Below, piece by piece: positions 33,826 to 43,032 of a DNA stretch of 64,000 nt. Position numbers and translations under genes: made by a program. The DNA lies in contig NZ_JARACP010000005.1 in assembly GCF_028765545.1 (NCBI RefSeq), forward strand, positions 124,001-188,000, read 5' to 3'. Source of the DNA: Aliivibrio sp. S4MY1 (GTDB lineage: Bacteria; Pseudomonadota; Gammaproteobacteria; Enterobacterales; Vibrionaceae). Positions within the stretch are counted from its first letter, which is position 1. Each line of letters opens with the position of its first letter. Below the pieces are notes generated by a model. The model made no database searches and was not told where the DNA came from. It saw only the letters and a program-made list of their open reading frames with translations.

Positions 33826-35232
33826 TTAGTTATGAATGTGTAATTCCTTATCTATAACAGAGCCAAAAGCATTATAGACTTTATCCTTTTTGTTTTTACT
33901 ATCTTTATTTAAAATTTCAGTATACGCATTAGCAGTAAAGTTTTTATACTCAGTTTCGCTGATTTCTTCTACGATCGTTGAGTTATATGTTTTCTGCATG
34001 CGTTCCGCATACACCTTTTCTTTATTCTCAAGAAGCTGATAAAGAAGATGCTCAATGATTGCTTCAGCGATGTTTCCTATGCTTCCGCCCAAATCTTTAA
34101 GTGCGGACCTAACTTCAACTACATAAGCAACATCAGAAGCGCCCCTTGATGCTCTACGCGCTCTCATTGCGAGTCGCATGTCGCTTATTAAGTTATTAAC
34201 CTCTTTAGCGTGTCTAGCGCTTGCTGAGAACTTAATCAGTGTGATTCTATTATCTTCATCGCGTTTATCGTCAGCAGCCGCAGTAGCATCAAGCAATTGC
34301 TTCTGAGCGTGCTTTGCCGCTCTCTCTAGCTCTTCTTCGTGATTATCTAAGCATCTACACTCTTTATCTAAGATACCGCTACCTATCAGCTTACCAAGCG
34401 TGTACTTGCGATTACCACCTAGTTGGGAGGCTGACATGCGAATCTCATTAAGGTTAAACACTAAGCCAGTAGCAGTATTACCCTTGCGTTGTATCTCCAC
34501 TTTAAGATCGGTATGTGTTGACTCTACAGCAACAACAAAATCAGCAAGCGTAGAACCTTCTGTAAGCTTATTGATACCTTGCTTTACTAACCGAGCTATC
34601 TGAGCTTTCTTGTTGAAGATGGATGCATCGTTAATCTCTGCTTTAACGTCATAACCAATATCTTTACTACTAACTAGTTCACGTAATCCAAATTCCTTCT
34701 CTAACTCTCTCATTACCTCTTGAGCGCGTATCTTGCTATATGAGTCGCGTACACGCTTACGCGTAATGGTATCGATAGTGGAAGTAACAATGTGGACATG
34801 CTGCTCATCAGTATCGTTATGCTTAAAGGCTATGTAACGGCAGTTATCGTAACCTAAGTAACTCATGAGCTTCCTTACTGTCTTGCGCCATTGTGCCTTA
34901 CTGAGGTGTTCGTCAGTATCAAGGCTAACAATCATATGCTTAAACTGCTGCTTGGCGTTCGGGTTAAGCTTGATCGAGTCCTGCATTTCTCTTATTGCTG
35001 CTGACATATCCAGATCTTCACCTGATGCGCTCCTCGCGTTCTCAGGGATATTAAGGATGTTGTTAGCGCAGATGAATTCAGTAACCGCGCCAGCTTCTTT
35101 AGTGTCGCCCTTAACGTACTGAACAAGGTATTTAGCGACTCGCTCATCATCGCCAGCGATATAGTTAACTAACGTTTCAGCAGTTGAAGCGGAATGCTTT
35201 CCACCCTTTTGATCTGGTTCTTTATAGATCAT
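33826..35232 (-). CDS. MobP-like relaxase (DNA nickase)
   Basis: A 468-residue relaxase. It contains KHMIVSLDTDE (about 98-108) and the metal-binding HxDxxxxHxHI cluster, FKHNDTDEQHVHIVTS (H138, D140, H145, H147), the core of relaxase motif III. The catalytic Tyr is probably one of those near the N-terminus (Y24 or Y36). Such enzymes nick at oriT and pilot a single strand through a conjugative channel. The C-terminal half is helical and accessory. It overlaps the upstream MobC-like gene by 11 bases. No type IV secretion genes are visible, so mobilization would rely on a helper element. Confidence 0.85.
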   Translation of the reverse strand: MIYKEPDQKGGKHSASTAETLVNYIAGDDERVAKYLVQYVKGDTKEAGAVTEFICANNILNIPENARSASGEDLDMSAAIREMQDSIKLNPNAKQQFKHMIVSLDTDEHLSKAQWRKTVRKLMSYLGYDNCRYIAFKHNDTDEQHVHIVTSTIDTITRKRVRDSYSKIRAQEVMRELEKEFGLRELVSSKDIGYDVKAEINDASIFNKKAQIARLVKQGINKLTEGSTLADFVVAVESTHTDLKVEIQRKGNTATGLVFNLNEIRMSASQLGGNRKYTLGKLIGSGILDKECRCLDNHEEELERAAKHAQKQLLDATAAADDKRDEDNRITLIKFSASARHAKEVNNLISDMRLAMRARRASRGASDVAYVVEVRSALKDLGGSIGNIAEAIIEHLLYQLLENKEKVYAERMQKTYNSTIVEEISETEYKNFTANAYTEILNKDSKNKKDKVYNAFGSVIDKELHIHN

Positions 35233-35764
35233 GTTGGCATTCCTTCTCTTGAAGTAGTGCTAGAAGTTGTTCTATGGTCAGATGCTCTCTAGCGACTTCG
35301 TAAGCAGCCTCTTGAGTAAAGCTATTAACGAGAAGATGCCTTGTGGCTTGGAACTCTCTTCGAAGCCCTTGCAGCACTATTAGTGTTGCTGTTGCCTCGT
35401 CTTTATTAAGAGTCCTGCCGCACTCTATGTGCTCTGCGATTGTTTCGATATAGTTGGTTAAATCAGATGTTTTAGAGAAGAAGGTTTTTGACGGCTCTAA
35501 AACAATTGGTTTAACTTTTACTGCATTATTTATTACATCGCGAATAAATGAAGATAACTTTGAGTATCCAGCAGCACATTGCTTTTTTATTAGTTCTTGA
35601 TGCTCAAGATTAGTAAGATTCGTTTTAACTGATTTAATTAGTAGCTCAGCAGGTTCCTTCCTTGCTTTATATTGCTCCTTCTTTACTACCTTAATCGCTG
35701 CCTCAATGGCTTTAAAATCGTCAGGGTTAGTATTTCGTAGAGTATCCAATAATGATGCATTCAT
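35222..35764 (-). CDS. MobC-like relaxosome accessory protein
   Basis: A 180-residue helical protein. Residues 66-78 (GYSKLSSFIRDVI) resemble the ribbon-helix-helix or helical DNA-binding region of MobC-type auxiliary proteins, which help the relaxase bind and melt oriT. It ends in a Leu-rich helix and HDL. The last 11 bases overlap the relaxase start, a typical mobC-relaxase arrangement. Family assignment rests on this neighbourhood and on the short motif. Confidence 0.65.
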   Translation of the reverse strand: MNASLLDTLRNTNPDDFKAIEAAIKVVKKEQYKARKEPAELLIKSVKTNLTNLEHQELIKKQCAAGYSKLSSFIRDVINNAVKVKPIVLEPSKTFFSKTSDLTNYIETIAEHIECGRTLNKDEATATLIVLQGLRREFQATRHLLVNSFTQEAAYEVAREHLTIEQLLALLQEKECQHDL

Positions 35765-35846
35765 TTTATTTACCTTTTATTATTTTTATTTTATTGGTAG
35801 TACGTTTCTAATTATTAAAACATAGTTAAAGCAAGTGACTTATTAG

Positions 35847-35916
35847 CGCTAACACCGAAGGTGGTTAGTGCAACCAACTAACAGGCGGAGTACAAGGTTG
35901 GGAGCTATTTGGAACA
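35847..35916. other. candidate origin of transfer (oriT)
   Basis: Upstream of the MobC-like gene, a compact set of nested inverted repeats is found: CTAACACC/GGTGGTTAG-type arms (35850-35867), GTTAG/CTAAC (35864-35882) and CAACC/GGTTG (35871-35911). A set of inverted repeats next to the mobC-relaxase genes is the usual position of oriT. The nick site cannot be placed. Confidence 0.45.
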
Positions 35917-35945
35917 AATAGACGACCAGACACAGCTTGCCATCA

Positions 35946-36260
35946 GATTAATTATTAAAAAGAGGGGGTGAATTAATCTCATATATTTATTATCTATTAT
36001 TTTGTGAGATTTAAGTATTACTTTTTAACCATTGTAATTAAATATTTTAAAAGCATAGCCACTCAATTTATTTAAGGCTTATGAAAAACAAAAGGATTTT
36101 GCAGAGAGCTAGTACGGATTATTTTTATTTTTGTACTTATGCAGAGTGAGTAATTACCAAGATTACTATATAGTAGAGTAATTTTTTAAAGAGGTTTACT
36201 CTCTTATAGAGTAATAAGATAATTATTTTAAATGCATTTTATCTTAAATTTAATATTTAT
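35946..36260. promoter_or_regulatory. AT-rich control region with AGTAAT repeats
   Basis: An 8-bp inverted repeat GATTAATT/AATTAATC (35946-35953 / 35971-35978) is followed by several AGTAAT copies, direct and inverted, at about 36148-36215 (GAGTAATTACC, AGAGTAATTTT, TTTACTCTC, AGAGTAATAAG). The area precedes the mobilization operon and probably contains its promoter and regulator sites. No gene was found between 35765 and 36428. Confidence 0.4.
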
Positions 36261-36377
36261 AATTAGTGAATTACTTTAAATTATTATCAATGTAATTACT
36301 ATAATCAATCAGTTTAATTAAAATGAATAATAGAAGTAGTATTTATTATTTAATAATGATAGGAAAATACGTTTAAA

Positions 36378-36429
36378 AATTACCGCCGTAATCATTTAAA
36401 TTAACGGCGGTAATTATTAAGTTTTTTTT
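36378..36429. terminator. bidirectional intrinsic terminator
   Basis: AATTACCGCCGT / ACGGCGGTAATT (36378-36389 / 36404-36415), a perfect 12-bp stem. The plus side leads to eight T (36422-36429). The minus side, after the recombinase stop, leads to TTTTT. It ends the recombinase transcript. Confidence 0.85.
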
Positions 36430-38243
36430 CAATACTTTAACTGGGCTTTCTTAGCTATCTCGGCCCACTTACTTGGATTAAATCTCACAGCAACACGTAT
36501 CGCGTGCATATACCTTAGTCGATCCCTAGTGTCGTTCAAGTCATTTGGTTGCTTAACATCTGTTATCTCTTTTAGTATTGGTAGATATACTGTAGAGCTT
36601 TTATCCATGTTAATAGTGCGTATTGTGTTTGACGGGCTAACCGCCTTGTTAGCTGTGAATACATCACTTACTGCCTTATCATTCCTATCATCGCCATCAA
36701 AGCTGAATGGTAGCTCTCCTATAGCGTCAGCTTTAAACACTACTCTCAGAGAGCCACCTTGCTTCTTATCAGTGCAGATTATGTATTTAACGAACTGTTT
36801 AATAAAGTGATTATAACGCTCTCTATCTTTATTCTCACTGAGTTCTAAGTTATCGATGACCGAAATATCATAATTACTATGTAAAATAGACAACTCATCG
36901 AATCTAACTTTATTGGAATCGATCTCATTATATAACTGACTAAGCTTGTCCGTAAGCGTCTCGCACATACGCGGGTCGGTGTTTTTCATAAGCTGTGCAG
37001 CAACAACATTAACGTTCTCGTTTAGCTCTGCTATAGTGGCTTCTAACAGACTTAGTTCTGCACTTACGTCAATAAAACTACTATCATTGATCTTTGCGTA
37101 ATCTAAACCAGCTAGAGCACGTATTAGACGTTCTTCGATTTCTTCATAGTTTAACGCCCTCTGGTCGCAACCTTGTTTATCTAGCTGCTTTCTGCATCGA
37201 ACTTTAAGACTTCCTCTGTTTGGTTTGTAATAGCTCATTGAAGAGCCACACTTCGGACAACAAAGAAGGCCACTAAACAAGTTACTAAAAGCTCCTGTTT
37301 GTCGTCCACCCGATTTCTTAAACGAGTTCTTTAATCGTAAGAATGTTTGCTCGTCGATTAACGCAGGGTAGTAGTTTTGCTCTACATCACCCCAAGGCTG
37401 TTTCTGAGTACAGTGTTCCGTTCTTACATGACGGACTCTCTGAAAAGCGCCATATAGCTGTATCATCTTGCAATACTTAAGCACGATACGCGTTGACCAC
37501 GTTTTACCATTGAAATAAGGTACGCCCTCTTCATTAAGGGTACTAGCAATACGTTGACAGCCCATACCGTTTAATTTCATATCAATAATACGACGCATTA
37601 CACGAGCGCGATCTGGTATTAACTCAAAACTCTTTTTATCTTCAGATATTTTCATCCAGAGCGGACAAATAGTTGTGCGCTTAGCTCCACCTAACTTTTC
37701 TTGCTTACGCTTTTCTTCGAAACGGTCATTAATCCTATTAGACTTCTGCTGGCTTTCCATATGTGCGAGGTGGATTGCTGCGGTGATCAATAAATCATTC
37801 TCAAGAGTTGTACTTTCACTATGTTTTATAATTACACCAAACTTCACAATGGCGACATCAATACCATACTCTTTGAACAAGCCGAATGTTTTACGTGACT
37901 CATCGGCTGGCATTCGACTTATACGATCAACTGCTTCAACCACTAACAGTGAGCCTCGCTTTACCTCGCCTCTTTTAGCCGCTTCCAAAAAGGCACCTAA
38001 CCCACCATTAGCCGCAGTGTTGTAACCTTTGTATGCAGATAGACCCCTATCCGTAATTAATTCGTCTGCTACGACATAAGTTGGTAAGCCCTTCTCCATC
38101 AATTCTCTATTTTTTGAATCAATAAATCGAAAAGCATTATCAATCTGACGACGAAGACCGTCTCCATTAACTTGTGCTTCTTTGCTTACACGAGAGTAGA
38201 TATATGCAGTGTGGGTATTTAAGAGAGTTGTAGCTTTATTCAT
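36429..38243 (-). CDS. large serine recombinase (site-specific integrase)
   Basis: A 604-residue large serine recombinase. The N-terminal catalytic domain has AYIYSRVSKEAQ with the nucleophile Ser20, then GSLLVVEAVDRISR (about 97-110). A recombinase domain follows, with ASTLNEEGVPYFNGKTW and LYGAFQRVRH. A zinc ribbon (LLCCPKCGSSMSYY, about 328-341, with later Cys residues) and a coiled coil (about 395-460) complete the usual plan. These enzymes integrate islands and phages without sequence duplication of note and need a directionality factor for excision; none is evident. It transcribes toward the island interior, with its promoter side facing ackA. That fits an attachment site between the two genes. 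Confidence 0.92.
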   Translation of the reverse strand: MNKATTLLNTHTAYIYSRVSKEAQVNGDGLRRQIDNAFRFIDSKNRELMEKGLPTYVVADELITDRGLSAYKGYNTAANGGLGAFLEAAKRGEVKRGSLLVVEAVDRISRMPADESRKTFGLFKEYGIDVAIVKFGVIIKHSESTTLENDLLITAAIHLAHMESQQKSNRINDRFEEKRKQEKLGGAKRTTICPLWMKISEDKKSFELIPDRARVMRRIIDMKLNGMGCQRIASTLNEEGVPYFNGKTWSTRIVLKYCKMIQLYGAFQRVRHVRTEHCTQKQPWGDVEQNYYPALIDEQTFLRLKNSFKKSGGRQTGAFSNLFSGLLCCPKCGSSMSYYKPNRGSLKVRCRKQLDKQGCDQRALNYEEIEERLIRALAGLDYAKINDSSFIDVSAELSLLEATIAELNENVNVVAAQLMKNTDPRMCETLTDKLSQLYNEIDSNKVRFDELSILHSNYDISVIDNLELSENKDRERYNHFIKQFVKYIICTDKKQGGSLRVVFKADAIGELPFSFDGDDRNDKAVSDVFTANKAVSPSNTIRTINMDKSSTVYLPILKEITDVKQPNDLNDTRDRLRYMHAIRVAVRFNPSKWAEIAKKAQLKY

Positions 38244-38384
38244 TTTATATCCTTAGAAACATTAAAAGGTACTATTGTTCTCTCATATGGTGTTGGGGTT
38301 ATTATTGCACCTTTGAGGAATTGATCAATACTCTAAGTTGTATTTTAGCGATCAAGATCGCAAACCCATGAATTAAAGATAAAA
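38244..38384. other. presumed right island/chromosome junction
   Basis: About 140 bases between the recombinase start and the ackA terminator. Serine-integrase attachment sites usually lie just outside the integrase gene, so the crossover is most likely here. Two GATC-centred palindromic segments (ATTGATCAAT at about 38319-38328 and CGATCAAGATCG at 38349-38360) are possible arm sequences. The matching left site was not identified. Confidence 0.4.
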
Positions 38385-38412
38385 AAAGGGCTAACACTAG
38401 TGTTAGCCCTTT
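38385..38412 (-). terminator. intrinsic terminator of ackA
   Basis: A 28-base perfect palindrome centred on CACTAGTG. On the minus strand it is followed by an uninterrupted T-run. It ends ackA transcription and insulates it from the island. Confidence 0.88.
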
Positions 38413-38432
38413 GCTGTTCCTATAAGAGACGA

Positions 38433-39632
38433 CTACTTTGAAAGTAACGCCACTGACTGCGATACTATCACTCTTTCCTCATTGGTTGGGATAACCATTG
38501 CAACAGCGTTCAGCATTTCTGATTTAGCAATAATGCCATCAGCGCCAAAACGAGCACCTTCGTTACCTGCAACATCTTCAACAAAACCTAGAATTTTAAG
38601 GTTGTTTAAGATTTCACGACGAATTGGTAATGAATTCTCACCGATACCACCAGTGAAGATGATGCCATCTAAAGAATCTAATGCAGCTAGGTAAGAAGCC
38701 ACGTACTTAGCAACACGGTATGTAAACACTTGGAATGCTAATGTAGCACCTTCGTGTCCCTCTTCCATTGCTTCAAGGATACCGCGAGCATCACTTGTTA
38801 GACCAGACACACCTAGGAAACCAGACTCTTTGTTTAGAGAGTTAAATACTTGCTCTTGTGACCAACCTTTCTTAAGTAGGTACTCAATGATGCCTGGATC
38901 TAAGTCACCACAACGTGTACCCATCATTAAGCCAGAAAGCGGTGTAAAGCCCATTGACGTATCAACACTGTTACCGTCTTTAATTGCACAAACTGATGCG
39001 CCATTACCTAGGTGAACAGAGATAAAACTCGATTCTTCGATTGGCTTGTTAATCATTTTCGCAGCTTCACGGCTTACGAAATAGTGACTTGTACCGTGGA
39101 AACCGTAGCGACGAACACCAAAATCAGTATATAACTCTTTAGCAATAGCACCCGTGTATGCACGCTTTGGCATAGTTTGGTGGAACGCTGTGTCAAATAC
39201 CGCAAATTGAGGAAGAGAAGGGAAGGCTTCAACAGCAGCACGGATACCAATAGCACCTGCTGGGTTATGTAATGGAGCAAGATCTGATAGGCTCTCAATC
39301 TCTTGAGTTACTTCTTCAGAAATGCGAACTGTTTGTGTGAATTTTTCACCACCGTGAACGATACGATGACCAATTGCAACAATACCATCAGTAAAGTCTA
39401 ACTCTTCAGTCAGCCCTACTAATTTGCCAATTGCAATTTTATGGTGGTTCTCTTCGCCTTCAATGGCTATTTCAGTTTTCTGTCCTTGATACTTCCAGCT
39501 CATACGAGCATCTTCCAGACCAAAACACTCACCAAGGCCACTTAATACTGCATCACCAGAAGCAGAATCGATAACAGCAAACTTTAGTGAAGAGCTGCCT
39601 GAATTGATAACTAATACGTATTCGTTGTTCAT
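38433..39632 (-). CDS. ackA: acetate kinase
   Basis: A 399-residue acetate kinase of the ASKHA fold, converting acetate plus ATP to acetyl phosphate plus ADP, in the cytoplasm. Signatures: VLVINSGSSSLKFAV at the start, GHRIVHGGEKF, FDTAFHQTMP (catalytic Asp), YGFHGTSH, SVHLGNGASVCAI, GLMMGTRCGDLDPGI and FTGGIGENS near the end. The start is one of two adjacent ATGs (39635 or 39632) behind an AGAGAATA sequence; a longer upstream frame lacks support. Usually pta follows ackA. Here a terminator and then the island follow, so this may be a stand-alone second copy or a pair separated by the insertion. Confidence 0.93.
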   Translation of the reverse strand: MNNEYVLVINSGSSSLKFAVIDSASGDAVLSGLGECFGLEDARMSWKYQGQKTEIAIEGEENHHKIAIGKLVGLTEELDFTDGIVAIGHRIVHGGEKFTQTVRISEEVTQEIESLSDLAPLHNPAGAIGIRAAVEAFPSLPQFAVFDTAFHQTMPKRAYTGAIAKELYTDFGVRRYGFHGTSHYFVSREAAKMINKPIEESSFISVHLGNGASVCAIKDGNSVDTSMGFTPLSGLMMGTRCGDLDPGIIEYLLKKGWSQEQVFNSLNKESGFLGVSGLTSDARGILEAMEEGHEGATLAFQVFTYRVAKYVASYLAALDSLDGIIFTGGIGENSLPIRREILNNLKILGFVEDVAGNEGARFGADGIIAKSEMLNAVAMVIPTNEERVIVSQSVALLSK

Positions 39633-39899
39633 CATTATTCTCTTTATTATACATCTGTAGGTTGCACATAGATCTGTGCCTTTTGTTACCCTTCTATTAT
39701 TCAACTTTTTTTTAATTATTCAACTTTTGTTTTTGTTTATTCATATTTTATTTATCAATTCCTTATTCTAGATCAACATTAGTAAATATAGGCTGTTACC
39801 CGCCCTCAATCTTAATAATGAAAAATCAACATAAAATCATTGATTTAGGCTCCTATAATAATAATAATGACATACCGTTCAAATTTTGACTAACTTAGT

Positions 39900-40889
39900 A
39901 TGAATATATTAATCTGTGATGATTCTGCCATCGCACGTAAAGTGCTCTCAAAGCATATAATGCTTACTTCTGAGATTACGCTTCACTACGCTGAAGACGG
40001 TGCTCAAGGTTTGGCTATATTAAAAGAGCATTCGATTGATGTACTCTTTCTTGATTTGACCATGCCAGTATTGGATGGGTTTAAGGTTCTTGAGCAGTTC
40101 CCGAACAACGCCAAATCAACTCAAATAATTGTTATTTCAGGAGATATCCAGGAAAAAGCAAAGCAACGCTGTTATGAACTTGGTGCAAATGAATTTATTG
40201 AAAAGCCCTTTAAACCTGAAGAAATAGCAAAATTGCTTCATCGTTATGGCATTACTCCAAGCTCTAAAATCGCAATACATAACCATAATCGTAGCCTTAC
40301 TTTTTCAGAGGTTATTGCTAATATTAGAGAAATTAGCAATGTGGCTTTAGGTACCAGTGCCGCTCTTATCTCAGAACAATTTGATCGCTTTATCGATATG
40401 CCACTACCAAATGTTGCCTCTTTGCATCATTCAGAATTGCAAATGACATTACAAGATATTGTTAATAACTCTGAATACCGAGCTATTTCCCAACGTTTTG
40501 TTGGTAATGGCATTAATGGTGAGGCTCTCGTCTGTTTGCACGGTAACGAATTATCCGAATTGTTAAGCGTTGATAATGGAGAAGAACAAATAACAACCCA
40601 TGAAGCTATTTTAGATATCTCTAACCTTCTAGTTTCCTCTTTTCTTTCTTCATTCAATAAACAGTTAGATATCAACATTTCATTACGTCAGCCTATTGTA
40701 TTAGAAACAGAGCAATTAAAAGTCGCATTAAAACACACTCCCTCTTTTCTTAAAGAGTATGAGAGCGACATTTTCACTATCGAATTTGTCTACTCTGCAG
40801 AAGCTATCGATTTAAAGTGCGATGTTATTTTTTTAATGGATAACGACTCTTTAACTGCCATTAAGTCTATTTTGGAGAGTGTATTATGA
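39900..40889 (+). CDS. receiver-CheX/CheC-like two-component protein
   Basis: A 329-residue protein. The N-terminal receiver domain (1-120) has the acidic pocket D8/D9, phosphorylation Asp in FLDLTMPVLDG (about D52) and Lys in EKPFKP (about K103). The C-terminal region (about 140-329) has the CheC/CheX/FliY-like alpha-beta pattern (TTHEAILDISNLLVSSFLSSFN). CheX and CheC proteins dephosphorylate CheY-P, so the protein probably links phospho-signal input to aspartyl-phosphate turnover. It overlaps the downstream diguanylate cyclase gene by 4 bases, implying a joint signalling role. Confidence 0.8.
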   Translation: MNILICDDSAIARKVLSKHIMLTSEITLHYAEDGAQGLAILKEHSIDVLFLDLTMPVLDGFKVLEQFPNNAKSTQIIVISGDIQEKAKQRCYELGANEFIEKPFKPEEIAKLLHRYGITPSSKIAIHNHNRSLTFSEVIANIREISNVALGTSAALISEQFDRFIDMPLPNVASLHHSELQMTLQDIVNNSEYRAISQRFVGNGINGEALVCLHGNELSELLSVDNGEEQITTHEAILDISNLLVSSFLSSFNKQLDINISLRQPIVLETEQLKVALKHTPSFLKEYESDIFTIEFVYSAEAIDLKCDVIFLMDNDSLTAIKSILESVL

Positions 40890-41848
40890 TAACCTCAGAT
40901 ATGAGTGACTTTCATTGGGCAATGCAAGTTATTTACGATCTCGATGCTGGCTTAATTGTGTTAGACAAACATTTTCAAGTATGTGCGTGGAATGGCTTTA
41001 TGCAATCTTACAGTGGTATCACCTCAGATAAGATCCTTGGAAAAGTTATTTTTGATGTTGTTCCTGAATTGCCAGAAACGTGGTTACGAAAGAAAGTTGA
41101 CGCTTCTTTTACCTTAAACTCTCGTGGGTTTTCATGCTGGGAGGATCGGCCTTACTTATTTAAGTTTAAGAACTTTACTCCGATCTCTAATGGTTTGACT
41201 GAAATGCGTCAAAACATTACTTTCTCACCACTAACCTCCTTAAATGGCCAAGTTTCTCATGTTAGTTTGGTGATTAATGATGTAACTGATATAGCAAAAA
41301 ACAAGCTGCATTTACAAGAGTCAAATCAACAATTATCGAATCTCAGTAAAACGGATGGTTTAACTAAACTGTTTAATCGTGCTTACTGGGAGTCCTGCTT
41401 AAAGAGAGAGTTTGAACAAGCTAAAATGTCTGGTTCTACCGCCTCTGTTGTGATCTTTGATATCGACCATTTTAAAAAAGTAAATGATACTTATGGCCAC
41501 ACAGCTGGTGATGAGGTGATCCGTAACGCTGCTGATTTACTTCGTAAAACCTCAAGAAATACAGACATCTGTGGTCGTTACGGTGGCGAAGAGTTTACCG
41601 TTATCCTTCCAGGAACGAACGCTGAGCAAGCATTATATTTTGCAGAACGATTACGAAAACGTATAGAGAAAGCAGAAGTTAACTGCGATAATGTGATTAT
41701 AAGCTATAAAATTAGCATAGGTATTTGTGAATTATCAGCCGACAATGATGACTATTTAACTTGGTTAGAAATGGCAGATAAGGCGCTCTATTACTCAAAA
41801 GAACATGGTCGAAATCAATCAACTATCTACCACCCCGCCATTAAGTAA
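40886..41848 (+). CDS. PAS-GGDEF diguanylate cyclase
   Basis: A 320-residue protein: an N-terminal PAS sensor (about 12-135, including GLIVLDKHFQVCAWN and GKVIFDVVPEL), a short helical linker and a GGDEF domain (about 152-315). The active-site motif is GGEEF (RYGGEEFTVILPG, about 232-244). FDIDHFKKVNDTYGHTAGDEV carries the metal-binding Asp. The enzyme should make cyclic di-GMP from two GTP. An RxxD inhibitory site is not obvious ahead of GGEEF. No membrane helix is present, so it is cytosolic. It is coupled to the receiver-CheX gene, its likely regulator. Confidence 0.88.
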   Translation: MITSDMSDFHWAMQVIYDLDAGLIVLDKHFQVCAWNGFMQSYSGITSDKILGKVIFDVVPELPETWLRKKVDASFTLNSRGFSCWEDRPYLFKFKNFTPISNGLTEMRQNITFSPLTSLNGQVSHVSLVINDVTDIAKNKLHLQESNQQLSNLSKTDGLTKLFNRAYWESCLKREFEQAKMSGSTASVVIFDIDHFKKVNDTYGHTAGDEVIRNAADLLRKTSRNTDICGRYGGEEFTVILPGTNAEQALYFAERLRKRIEKAEVNCDNVIISYKISIGICELSADNDDYLTWLEMADKALYYSKEHGRNQSTIYHPAIK

Positions 41849-41873
41849 CACCAATCTAATAAAAACATAGGCA

Positions 41874-41903
41874 GAAAAAAGCCTGAGTGATAATACTCAG
41901 GCT
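41874..41903 (-). terminator. intrinsic terminator of the malEFG operon
   Basis: AGCCTGAGT / ACTCAGGCT (41880-41888 / 41895-41903) with loop gataat. On the minus strand it ends in TTTTTT. It lies 160 bases beyond malG and may also collect readthrough from the convergent cyclase gene. Confidence 0.8.
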
Positions 41904-42061
41904 CTGATTACAAGAAGTAAAGTTGCATCCTGCAACACTTACCCAGCTATGCGTAATGCCAATACTGCGCTGAACACTTTACCGATCGGCGACCAAACCA
42001 TCATAAAGCTCTTTACGCAAATGAACCCTGCCCAAAATGTGTCGGGTTCGTATAATTATCG

Positions 42062-42952
42062 TTATCCTTTTACACCACCGGCTGTCAAACCACCCACAAG
42101 GAATTTCTGAGCAAGTAAGAAAACCAATGTAATAGGTAATGCTGATAATACGGCAGCGGCCGCAAAATCACCCCATAAGTAGTTCTGAGGGTATAAATAT
42201 TGTTGCATACCAACTGCTAATGTGTACGAGTTTACATCAGAAAGTAGTAAAGATGCTACCGGAACCTCAGTAATTACCCCAATAAAAGACAAAATGAACA
42301 CAACTGCAAGAATTGGCACCGATAATGGTAACAATACTAAACGGAATGCCTGCCATGGTGTTGCGCCATCTAATGCTGCCGCTTCTTCTAATGAATTATC
42401 AATAGTTTCAAAATAGCCTTTAATCGTCCAAACGTGTAAGGCTATCCCTCCTAAATAAGCGAATATCAAACCACCATGCGTATTCAAACCTAAGAATGGA
42501 ATGTACTGGCCTAACTTATCAAACAGAGCATACAGTGCCACAAGCGCTAAAACTGCTGGGAACATTTGGAAAATCATCATACCTTTAAGGATGGTTTCTT
42601 TGCCTTTAAAACGCAATCTTGCAAACGCATAAGCACTTGTTGTCGATAATGCAACAATCAGTATAGAGCTGATGGCTGCTATTTTTACAGAATTCCATAA
42701 CCAAGTAAGAACAGGGAATGGAGGTTGCGTGGTTGAGCCATCTGCGTGCTCTACTGCAATCCCTAGAGCCAATTTCCAGTGCTCTAATGATGGATTTTCA
42801 GGAATAATGCTACCTGTAGCGAAGTTACCTTCACGGAATGAAATCGTAATAACCATTAGCAGTGGGAATATAATCATTGCTAAAAATACCCACATTGCTA
42901 CATGAGTTGCCCAAACGCGGTACTTTAAGTTTTTTCCTTGAACCATTGCCAT
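42062..42952 (-). CDS. malG: maltose/maltodextrin ABC transporter permease MalG
   Basis: A 296-residue inner-membrane permease with six predicted TM helices. The EAA loop, [27 protein letters not shown] (about 190-216), contacts the MalK ATPase. The C-terminus [10 protein letters not shown] matches MalG, whose tail reaches into the binding site. It is the third gene of the minus-strand malE-malF-malG operon, 80 bases after malF. With MalF it forms the channel fed by MalE. An alternative ATG two codons in is possible. Confidence 0.94.
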   Translation of the reverse strand: MAMVQGKNLKYRVWATHVAMWVFLAMIIFPLLMVITISFREGNFATGSIIPENPSLEHWKLALGIAVEHADGSTTQPPFPVLTWLWNSVKIAAISSILIVALSTTSAYAFARLRFKGKETILKGMMIFQMFPAVLALVALYALFDKLGQYIPFLGLNTHGGLIFAYLGGIALHVWTIKGYFETIDNSLEEAAALDGATPWQAFRLVLLPLSVPILAVVFILSFIGVITEVPVASLLLSDVNSYTLAVGMQQYLYPQNYLWGDFAAAAVLSALPITLVFLLAQKFLVGGLTAGGVKG

Positions 42953-43032
42953 ATCAATGAATCCTTATTTATTTAGTCTGCAAGTAGCTAAATACAATTT
43001 TCGTTATAAATAGCTACTTAACTATTATTAGT

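Noticed and set aside
216-38288. An 11-base match (ttctctcatat) between 216-226 and 38278-38288 as possible attachment-site core
   Set aside because: It is short, AT-rich and could be chance, and the left copy lies in the loop and arm of an unrelated palindrome. No other similarity flanks it.
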